Shown here piece after piece: positions 28,001-40,000 of a DNA stretch of 64,000 bases. Location: positions 21,712,121 through 21,776,120 of the forward strand of contig JANCRA010000004.1 of NCBI GenBank assembly GCA_024362935.1, read 5' to 3'. The stretch is from Setophaga petechia (Eukaryota; Chordata; Aves; Passeriformes; Parulidae). Both the position numbers and the translations under genes were made by a program. Each line of letters starts with the position of its first letter. Position 1 is the first letter of the stretch. Below the pieces are notes generated by a model. The model saw nothing but the letters and a program-made list of their open reading frames with translations, made no database searches and had not been told where the DNA came from.

Positions 28001-31000
28001 CCACAGAAACACTTGCAATTATGCAAAGTTGGAACACTCTCTAACAATAGTAACCAAAAAATCCAGATGAAGACTGGAAGTATAGTGGAAATAAGTTTCC
28101 ATGATTCAATTTAAGTTTGCAAGTTTATTTAGACTTTTGACAGAATCAGAAACTAAATAGGACACTTCTGTATCCAATAGATTTTACCATTCTACTTTCA
28201 CTTCTGTCTTCTTCAAAGTTTTGACTTATTAGTTGCTATGGAGTTCTTGTTTATGGGGGGGGAAAGGTGTACAGGGATATTTTTGCAGGAGTTATTTGTT
28301 TTGGTTGGAGGTTTCTTTAGTTGTTTGTTTTTTGGTTAGGGGGGTAGCGGGGAGGGAGGGGGTTTATATGTGTATATTCAGCCCCCAGCCTAGACCCTGT
28401 CTTACTCAGCAATCATGTCAAATAAGGTTCTGTCATTTCCAGCCATCTATTCTTAACGTAAATGTGCCACACCACATTCTTGCTCAAAACAGTAATCAGT
28501 GTTAACAAACAGGAGAGAATGGGGCTTGCAAGTACCCAAGCATTTCTGTAAAGATGCAGAAAGTGCAAGGAAATTCCCTCGCCCTGTCGTCAGTTATCTA
28601 CTCCTATAGACTTCTGCTTATTTATTATTAGAAGTGGTTTCTAACTCTCAGCACAGACAACATGCTCCTCTATCACATACAAAACTAGTTCACATCAAAT
28701 TACCACAAAAAATGAGTTACTTTCTAAACATTCAGCAATGTGTAAAGGAGTCCTCAAAAGAAATGCTGTGGAGATTTACTCTTCAAAAAAAAAAGGTACA
28801 TGTGAGTAAGGAAGCATGCCACTTCTGAGCTTCTCTGGACTGTTACAGATGAATAGTCTATCATGAGGGCTAAATATTTTAATGTGAAGATAAACAGTCT
28901 TACAGCTATAACTGTCTCAATGTCATCCCATCACCTACTGCAGCTGTGTATTCTGCTGGGATGTCTGAGGGATGGAGCTTATCCTGCTCTTCCTGTTAAA
29001 AAATGACAAGCCAGTTGATTTAAAGTGCTTTCTCAAGAATCTGTGATGCTCTGAATCTATCTGTTAATTACATACTAACTAATATTCAGGCTTAAATATA
29101 CGCAAGAGTATATCAAACTGTGATCACAAAGAAACCAGATTTATTTTAGATTTTCTGGAAGAGCTTGAAAAAAATTATTTACAATACTTCTTTTTGTTTC
29201 TAAGGAAGAAATAAAAGCTCTCCATATTTCACAGAATCATAAAATCCTTTAATATCTCAAATTGGATGGTATTCATGGGACCATCAAGTCCAACTCCCTG
29301 ATTCTTGCAGGACTACCCGACAATAAACTAGATGACTAAGAGCATCACCCAGACTCTCCTTGAATTCTGACAGGCTTTGATGCTATGAACTTCCATGAGA
29401 AGCCTGTTCTAGTGACTGAGCACCCTGTCTTTAAGCAAAGAACCTTCCTAATGTCCAGTCTGGACATCCCCTGGCACAGGTTCACTTCCTTTCCTTATGA
29501 TCTATCACCGCTCACAAAAGAGGGATCAGCCGCTCCCCCGCCACCACCCCATGTCTTGCTTCAGCCTTCTCTTCCCCCAAGCCAAGCAAACCAAAGGACC
29601 TCATATATTCCTTTGAAGCCTCACCCTCGAGGCCCTCAAATCTTTCCTTCAAATCAAAGTGAAAATAGAGCATTAACAGTACTTTATTTCTTTAACAGTG
29701 TTTGTCAGAAAATCAAAAGTTATAGCATGCCAATATGGGCATAAGGAAAGCCTAGTTTCCTCCTCCCTTAGAGGTGCAAATTTACCAAAGTCAGTGTTTC
29801 TAATATGTACCAAAGATTACAACTTGACAAGCCTTATTCAGTAAGGTCTCTACCCTCACCACGTCAGGAATTTTCTTGTGTATCTCAACAATGCACAGAC
29901 TCCCTAGGGTTTGTGCTTCTCTCTGTGTGACCAAGTGAGAGAAAATGAGTGCACAAGTGACCTACATGAAAGTGGTAATTTAATAGTGTGGACTAAGTGA
30001 AAACTGTTAGGGCTGAGATGCCAGGTTAGACAACAACACTCAGTGTTTGCAGCCCTCTCCATCTTTCTCAGTCTTACCTTCTTCGACTATCATATATACA
30101 TAGTCTCTTCCTAAAGAATCTATGTAACCACTTTGGAAACATTAAAATGCTTTAAAGTGAGCTCCACATTCTCACAATGCAATAGGTCTGTAACGGAGAT
30201 TTTCATGTATCTCAGAGAGATGCTTACACCTTACAATGCCTGGAATTCAATCATCCTCTGAGTTTTTAAATTGAACAGAACACATCAGATTACTACTCCA
30301 GCTGTAGCTTCTGATATTTTACTGTGGCTGAAACAATTATATGAAATATAGATGTATAAATACTTCTGATTTATGGAAGCAGAGAGCAGATTCTGCTCCT
30401 ACAGACTGCTATTAATTCAGTATCAGTAATTATTATCTGGTTGGAAGAAAAGCAGCTAAATTCTAATCACTGTTTAACAGGGCAAGTAACTAGGTTGCTT
30501 TTGCCACAACATCAAGTAGCACTGATTTGGGGTCTAAAAATTTGAAATATGCAAAGATTTAAACAAATTCTAACTAGTTTAGAAGGTAAGTAATGAAGAA
30601 CTCAGTTAACAACGGAGGACGCATGCAAACAAGCAGAGTTAGAACTATGCAGAATGTCATTTCACATCTTGTTTAGCCTCTTTGTTTATTTTTCAGTGCA
30701 GCAAAATGCAGAAGCAGGTAGGATGATCTGGGGTTTTAGCAAAAGACAGCATGTTGTAAGGTAGAACTTAAAGTGGTAGTTCAGAAACTGCCACATCCCA
30801 AAAGGGTAATTTATCCTAAAACATAAGATGTACGACAAAATGCATTTGTAGCTCATTCATTGGCACAGAAGGAAAAGACAGACTACACTATCACCAGCAC
30901 TGATGAAGAACCACAAGGTACTTATACTGCAGTGTTCTGAAACAATTGAAATTTACTGAGAGTCTATACTAATTTCACACACACTGTACACTCCTCTACT

Positions 31001-34000
31001 CTTAATAGCAACATGGCAGTATCATAGTTCTGCCTGTTGAGTATTGTAGTGCTTGGAAAGGACAATGAGGAGAAAGAAAAAAATAGGGCAAAGGAAGACC
31101 AAAATAAAAATATAAGTGTCTCATTACTTCAGCCTCTTTGGAAACTACAAAGTTGAGGAGAAAAGGACACAAGAACCTAAGTTCACCTGCTTATTGCTGT
31201 CAACATTACAAGAGAGCATTTTTGTATTTAGTGTTCTATTTTTGCATACCGAGACCACTCTCTTCAGTTTTACCCAGTATAAATGTAAACAAGATCCCAG
31301 TATTTTTAGTCAAGCAGAGTTCAGTCTTCACACTTACCTAAATTTAAAGAAAACTATTTTTTTTTAGATCAGTTCATTTTCTTTATCAACTGTAACTTTT
31401 GTTTTACTTAGAATATGTAAACAGATGACCTTTTCAGGCCATGAGATTATAACATATATGGGGAAAGGTGGGAAGTTGATGGCTACTTCAATTGGTTTTT
31501 CCAATGAAGGGCTCCACACCTTCACATTGAGACAGGGTCATACCATACTACAACTATTCTACAAACTTTACAAGACAGATCAAGCAAAATACCTCTGACC
31601 CAGCCTCAGAAACTCCTCTTCTACTGCACAAAAGGTGACAGTTAAAAACTGCGCAATGATCTTCAAGATCTTAACAAACAGCTAACATTAGAATTTCATT
31701 AATTTTCACATAGGATTTAAACAGGATATAAGCAAATGTCTCTGGAACTCAAGGACTAGAATTCCAGTCTACACCACTCACTTATACCTGGAATGAAGGA
31801 TTTAGCGCATAGCTACACCACTTCAATCAATGAAACCATTTTATTCTTGTCCTAGGACTGTCAGTGCTGAAGTTCTAGCATGCATCAAATTTTCAAGGAA
31901 GAGAAGGCATCCTCACAGTAGCATGGAACTGCCTTTATATAAGTTTATGCAGTTTGCCTTTTAGAATATGCAGAAAGCAAAGAATCATACGAAAACATCC
32001 CATACTTCTTCCTTTCTTACAAAAAAAATAAATTTTATGTTAAAAAGTAGCCAAGTTACAAAATTTTAAAGCTCTTTGCAGCTGATAGTTTATCTATCAT
32101 CAGCCTCTACAATCCTATCTTGTCACAGAGACAAATGCACAGATTTCCCTGAGGGTGGTAGAGAAGTAGTATATCATCTCTTTACCACAATGAATGCCCT
32201 ACTGATACCATTCAGTCTCCAAACCCTCACAGATTGAGTTATTCATTTTGAACTTAAAAAAAGTTTGTCATTCAGGTAAACTTGAATTACAGTACTTTTG
32301 CTAGTCAAAAAATTACCACACATCCTATTTCAACTAAATCAAAAGAAAGAACAGTCAAGTCCATCTTTGCAAAAATAGAAAATTTTTGTTTGTTTACTGA
32401 GCAACAATTATTTAAATTGCATAGGTTACTGTCATTTTTATCTTAGCTAATTTTTTTTTATTTAAAAAATCAAAGAAGCACAGAACCAAATCCAAAACTA
32501 GAAAGAAACTGGAAGTAAAATGGGGGTTTAAATAGTATCTGGTCTTTTAAATTTATATGGCTATTTACTTAATTAAACACGTAAAAGAGACATGCAGGAG
32601 CCCTCAGACTAACCTTTCCAAGATTTCATATAGTCCTAAACACCCTCTTACAGACACAATACTCAAGATATCACAAAAAACCATTTCTTCTAAGTAATGT
32701 GACTGCTAAGGATAAAGCCTCAAAGAGATTTATCTGTAAGAAAACTAACTAAACATATACAAAACTTATGTGGACTGCATACAGGCATCATGAAACCCAG
32801 TAGCTTACTTTTCCAGCAGGTTAAACCATCACAGTACTCCCTATGACTCAGCTCTAACACAGCCAGGCCTGCAAATGACTTTGACTGAATGCTGAAACAT
32901 TTTCTAAGTCAGAGAAAGGCTGCTTAGTCAACTGGTTATTTGCCAACTGTCTATATTTAGGACTTTCCCTGCAAGTGTTCAAAAGTTTACCATTTATCAC
33001 TGCTTCAGAAAAAGACAAATATATTCCAAGCAGAATTCCAGAGGAAATCAGCTTCTCATCAAAGGGAATTTTTCCTCTTTCCCATCCCACTGATCCAGAT
33101 CAGCACACAAGATCCACCAAGCAGAATATGCCTGTCTCTGTAGCCCTCCAGATTCTAAATCTCCACATATATCCAGGATTTAGAAGAGCATGATAGTAGC
33201 TGAAAAAACAATTCAGAATTCTCTCCTTCCCTACAACCCCTATTTGATAAGGATTTTGTAATCACTACTGTACAAGTGCAAGGAAGTATTTATTGAGAAT
33301 TATAATTTTTTATGCTGTGTAGCACAATGTAGCACAATTAGATTAACCATTAGGGAAAAGGCTGCTACAGCAGGATGGTGTCTCACAGGCAAGGGCTGGT
33401 TTAGCAGCTAACTTGGTTACTTAGCATCAGGGGCTGCACACGGCGCCACTTCCACACACAAGACTAAACCAAAAACCAAAACTGTGCCAGTTACAAACAG
33501 ACGTGAACACAATTATTGCAATCAAAATATAGCAAGATCAAAATTACCAAAGTAGAACTAACTATCATAAAGGTAAATCATAAAGCAGTACAAAACAGGT
33601 ACACTGCAAAGTCAAACTGTGCTCTAGACAGAATTTGTTATAAGGAGGCTTAAGATTAATACATTATAGTTAGAAGGAAATGTACAGAAGTAGGTTATGA
33701 CTGTGCAAGATGGAACTGGGCCAGTGCATTAGGACTATTAGGAATATTACACATTATTCAGTTACAGTCAAATGATTCAGTAAACAAGGACGGAGAACGA
33801 TCTGACGTCCTCCAGATGTCATCATTTTCTGAAATCTTCCTAGTCTTTTCACTGTTCATCCTCTGTCCTTACTGTGCCACCATCTATTTGGATCTCGTCA
33901 GAACAAGTGGTATCATAACTGTTTGTTAAGGACCTGTCTAACTGTTTTTTGGAACAGACTCCCTTCTTTGAAGAAAAAGAATATAACAGGAATGTTATGA

Positions 34001-37000
34001 AGTCATTTAAATCCTAAGCCTGTTCTCCCTCAGGACTCCAGGCTGGCAAATAGGACTTCCATGCTTCTCCAGTCGTGCCCTTTCCAAACTAAAATCCCAT
34101 ACCTATTCACACCTTCCCGGCATAAACACAACCATACAGTCCACCCGAGCATGATGAAAGCTGAGGTCTTACTCCCTCTCTACCTCTCTCTCAGAGGAGC
34201 ATAAATCACAGATATATAAGGAACTCATGAAAGTATCCTACCTATAACTCCAGCCTGTAATCCTGGCATCATATTAGTTTAGACAGCACTTATCTACTGC
34301 AAAGTCCCGCAGGCCTGTTTAGCTCATTAACCTTTCCTGCCTTTCCCACCTACCCTCAGAACTAACACTCTGGCTATCATGACCTGATGGTTTAATCACA
34401 TGAACATTATTTGGTTGCAGCAGAAGTAACCTACCAGCTTCCACAGCCATGCTATGGAAAGCCTCCCCCTCCTAGCCTGACTGACTCTGCCTATACAGAC
34501 CTCCCTCTTCCCACCCTCCTTGCTCCAACACGCTCAAGAAAATGCCTCAACAACACCTTGAAGCCTTTTCAAATCCTCCTCTGCTTCATCTACTGTTTCC
34601 CATGCAATAATGAAACGCTACGTTTTATCTTCAAACAGTTCTAAGAGGAATGGAAAGAGCAGTCAGATTTTATTTTTCTGTGACGCTGTTCTTATGCTTA
34701 GAAATATGTTTCCAAACATCAGCAACTTTCTGGTTTTTTCTAATTCCTATGCAAAACTGTCATTTGCTGAAATGCTAACTAATATGTTAGGAAACATAAA
34801 ACCAACTATTACTACCATACTACTACTTTGGATTTATCTCCTCAATCTAGTAAACCCAACAGACTTCTAAGATAGGAACTGAACCGATATTTTAATTAAG
34901 TATTTGCAGGTAATCTGGCACAGCAGAATCATTTTAATAGTTGTGTGATACCCTAGGAAATACGATACCACATTGCACTGAAATGCCTTTGGAATTTATT
35001 TGGGTGTAGAACAAAATACAAAGTATGTCAGCTACAAATGCAATGATTCAACACCCCAAAAGCTAACGAGGACAGAATTTGACCTAATCATTACCAATAG
35101 GGCGTGCTTCACCTATCACTGCACCAGAGATGGAAAAAAAACCAAGGTATGTAGGTAATTGTTTTAAAATGCTGTTTCTATCATCCCAAAGCAAGAAAAT
35201 TCATGGGGGGAAGCATCTTTAATTCTCAATTTCTGCCACCTTTGTAGTCTGTCTGACTTTAGTAGGAACTGTAAAAGGCTATCAAATTACCCAATATATT
35301 TTCCTTACAATTACATGTTGTTTTTTAAAGCAGTTTTACATATGTTCCTCCAATTCAGATTTTAATTTTGGTTTGCTTATATGCAGAGGCCTTCTCTCAC
35401 TTCTCTGGGAAACTGTCTTCCATGCTAACAGACTTAATTTCTGTTAATATATATTACTTTCTGGAAATATACTCTTTTTTAAGCTTCTGCTGACTGTTTT
35501 GCAATTACATATTTATACCCATGTACGTGAATTAACAATTCCTTCCTTTCTTTGCATTGCTTCTAGCAACCTCATAGATCCAGACAGCTCTCGTGTCTCA
35601 GTGCAGTAGTAATTTAATCAAGTTTTATGTTTAGTTCATTTTTTTTTCTTGGACATCAATTCTTTAAATAATTTTCTTATGATTCCCTGAATTCTTTTCC
35701 AGTTAAGAAATATTCCTGATTATGTGGTACCCATAAAAGAAGGGAGTATTCCACTTGAAACTGCAGCATGATAACAAAAACCAGACTTTCAATATTACTC
35801 TAACTGCTCATAACATTGCTTTGTTTAAAAATGTACCTAGGAATTATGCTGGTGCAATGTTTATTCTTTTTTCCTTATTTCTAATAAACACTGACTCCAT
35901 AGCTGCTGCTGCATGATTTCTTCCGACAGATTTAAGTAATAAAATGTTAATCAGCCATAATACTCCGATTCTGCAACCATTTTAGGTGTATGTACAACTT
36001 CTATATCTGAGTTTTCCAACTGGAGTCAATATCATTACTCATACTCTTTAATTCTTGCATTGCATAAGTGCCTTGCTAAGTGGAGTCAAGTCCCTTGTGT
36101 GCTGCTGGGTGAATGCACAGAAGACATACGAGAGGGTAAGACTTGATTCCCTGTCTAAATGTTTGAAAGCTTTTTTACTCCTCAGCTTGGAGATGTTCAG
36201 CAGTTTCTGGGAAAATAACTTCTGCTTCACTTCTGTGGTGTTTCTCACTTCCTGTAAAGCCTATTCCAACTAAATCAAATACTATTTTCAAAGTAACCAC
36301 TGCCTATCATTGACAAAAGAACTCCAGACAGGAAAATAAGAGGCACTATGAATAAGCAGGTGACTCAGCTTGTTTTTAAACTGCATTCGCATAAATCTAC
36401 TCAGGTCATGCCATCATCACTAACTGTTCTTTGAACTTCTGTGCCTCAGAAACAAGCACAACATTCATTTTTCATATCTATCAAAGCAGAGCCTTAAAAG
36501 CCTTTTTAACTATTCTCAAGGGCAACTCCCTGGTCAAGGGCCTGGCCCTCAGTTATCTTTTCCTCAGACTGGAAAATGTCCAGTAATACAGTCCAGTATT
36601 TATTTGGGCACACCTGTCTGGGGTCATAATACCCCATTTGTCTAGTGTGTACCCTGCCAGGGGTAACATTGGTACATCAATTCTGGTCTCTTTTCTTATA
36701 TCAGCAAGGGAATAAAATAACTTCAATTTTTAGAGGGTTTGGGGTTTTTTCCTAAATACTGTTAACTGCTGAAGATGACATAGCATTAGAAAGATAATTT
36801 CCCCAGCTAATTTGCTATTCTCTGCAGGAGGAGCACCATCTTTCAATTACTAGTTTGAAGCACTTTGCTGCAGTATGTGGTTATCTCAGTATCATCAGCA
36901 CATTAAGCCTTTCTGGAGCCCATTCTGTTCTTGACTTCCCTGAAGCCAGCATACAAAGCATTAGGTTCTCCATTAGGCAAAGATCTAAAGCAGGGAAAAA

Positions 37001-40000
37001 ATCCTCTCTGGCAGTCCTTGTTTCAGCATCTCTCAGAGGAAATTCTGTAAATTTGTTTTTAAAATTTTTACAGCTTCTTTCTTGACATACTCCCTTGATT
37101 TACCTTTTCACAGTCATTCCACTTCACTGTAACAGTCTGAAGCATGTAAGACTACTTGAAAAATACCTAATTTAAGTACCTTCCTCAGTACATAGTATTC
37201 GACATCAGAGAATTACTGAGGAAGTACTTTCTGAATGTTTAGTTCTCTATTTAATTGACTTTAACATCTTGATAACTGCTCTGATAATCAGTCTGAAGCT
37301 ACACCACTGAAACCTTAAACTTTTGAAAACTTTTGTTTTCTTCAATAAATTATACCAAATTTTATACTGACTGATCAGTAACTCTTCTCCATCTGGATGG
37401 TTTGCCTGTGCCTGAAAGAGTCTAATTCCAAGAGACTAATAACATAACACAGTGGGGAAAAAACGTTTGCAAAGCATGACATTTTTTGTACAAAATTGTT
37501 TTAAGTTAAGTTCTTAAATAACTCAGTAAGATGCAAAGAAGGACAAGCAAGTATTCTATTTGGATCTTCCAAAATACTACTGAAAAATGTCCTACAGGCC
37601 AATAAAGAAACAAAACAACCCAAGAAAAAAGGGGTGTCATCCTTTCGTGACACACTACAGAACTAGAAGTTCAGGAAAAAAAGGACAGGAACAAATGGTC
37701 AGTTTTTCAGTGAAGAATAACCACAAAAGATTCTCCAAAAGACTATGTGCTGAGATATGTCCTGTTTCTCATATCCATAAATAATAAATAATATTACTTC
37801 TAGTAAAAAAGGCAGGCAAATAACGAGGTGGAAAAAGCTGCAGACAATACCAGATGATTTAGGAGAGTTAAATCTGTAACTGGCTACAAGAACTGCAGAA
37901 AGGACTCATGACGCTGAGGGACTAGGGAATAAAACAGTAAATGGAACTGAGAGCCAAGAAGTGCAGGCTAGGGAAAATGTGAGAAAACAACCCGTCTTCA
38001 TTTTTAACTGCACTGAGGTGCTGTACACTGTCAGATGAGCTTTACAAAAGGTACTACTAAGCAGCAAAAACATCATGAATTCATGTTACATGATACTCTG
38101 AAAGCATCAGAAAAATGCCTTCTGACAGGAAAACAGAGTAAGTAGGATAGCAAGAACCCTTAAGAAAATGAAAAAAAAGAAAACAAGACAATTGTACAAC
38201 TGTCAGTCTTTTATGGTGTTATGACTTAAACCTGACAGGTGGTTCTTGGCTCCCCAGCTTTCAAACAATTAAATAAAATCTTCAGAGAAAGGGTATAAGG
38301 ATGAACAGAGTGATAGACTTATGCTCATGTATGAAGAAGCAGTAGAAAACTTTAGCTTAAAAATGTCTGAACGAAGACAGGGAGGATATGGTACTACTTG
38401 ATTAAAGGCCAGAGAGAAAGTGAAATAAATATATTCACTCAGGTAGAAGCATCACAGAAGACACATTGAAATTGTCAGGCAATTTAAAGCAAACAAAGAG
38501 GATATTGTAGCTGTCAAACAAAGCACAGGATAAAACTGTAAAACTCACTGTCTCAGGGATTTTGTTGAAGCCAAAGCATAAAAAAACCCTAGCACATGAC
38601 ATAGCCAAATGTATGGAAGATGGTTCTAGCTGTGGCAAACATGTTGGTTCAGCTATACATTTTGATCTAAGCTTTCAGCACCTGATCAGCCTGTGTATTC
38701 TATTGTTTATAACCTCCCTCTAGACAAGATAGAATGGTTTAGAAGGATCTTTGATCTCATCTAGTCTCACCTATTGTCTCTTTATTACTAGACTTACCCA
38801 AAAACTGGAGAAAAACCTGCAGAACTGAACCAGAAATGTGAAAAAATGTCAGTATGGTATTTCTGATATCCCATCATGTATTGCCTTCAAAACTTTTGCC
38901 TCCTTTGTTTTACATAGATTATACATAACAACTTCAAAGATTGGTACTGGAAATTTCTGAGGGTGTTTTACAAGCTATGAAAGCAAAATCCATTGTTTTT
39001 TAAGAAGGAATAGTCTAGTTGAGGCTTTATTATTAATAGGTAATACACAGAGAATTTTCCTCTCCAACAATCGATGAAGGTACACAATACAAAGATTTAG
39101 AAAACAAAAAACAAGCATGCCCTTTGTGCAGCACAGTCCTAGGCTGTAATTTCCTCTGTGCGGATAAATAGCCTTGATTAATGTTGTGGCTGGATCCAGA
39201 CCCAAATGAATGACAAAGCACTTCCTGTAATAGGTTTCCCTGCATGGTCTGGAGCAACTGTTCTTCTGGACAAAATTTTCCTTTACTCATGCTGAGTAAC
39301 AACCACATAGTCTGTGCACTGTAATCTGTTTAACCTAACATGAATACCTGTGGTGTGAGACGCCAGCACTGTGACACTGGCATCACCAGGCCTCTCAGAC
39401 ACAACTGTAGGCCTTTTAGCATCTTCCACAGATACGGCTGCAGTAGCACAACACACAGCAGCTCCTTCCTCCTTAGTCATTCACCCATTCCCCTGCACAG
39501 TTTTACCTTACATCAGTGTTAAAACAAAGACTGCTCACTGCTTGGCCTCAACTCAGCCTTTGGCTACCAGCTGAGAACAATTCCCCCCCACAAAAGGCCT
39601 GACCAAGCTGAAAAGAAAATACATCAGCCTCTCATGTTGCAGAATGCAAATCTTTAATTTCTCTGGGTTACTCTCTTCAGGCCACTGTACTACAGTAAAC
39701 TGGCAAATTGAAGACAACCTATAAAATTTATGGATCTGCTCTGAACTGAACACACCAGTGTTCAGATGCTTTACCCTCAGCCATTACCAGCTGACATGCC
39801 CATACATGGAGTCAGAAAACCCTGCCACAATACCATTCCTGTAGAGGAGGCTTCCTCCAAAACATGTCTTTTCCTCCCCTGACTTAGAAGGCACAAAGAG
39901 GATTCTGCATTTCTTTTAACATAACAGGAATATAAAGGTGACCCTGCGGTGTTCAGTTGCTGTGCTCCTCCCTTGATCTAAACGAAAGAAATAATTTTAT

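Noticed and set aside
31010..31060. ATGGCAGTATCATAG, similar to part of U4 snRNA
   Set aside because: The similarity stops after about 15 bases on both sides, so it is not a convincing snRNA copy.
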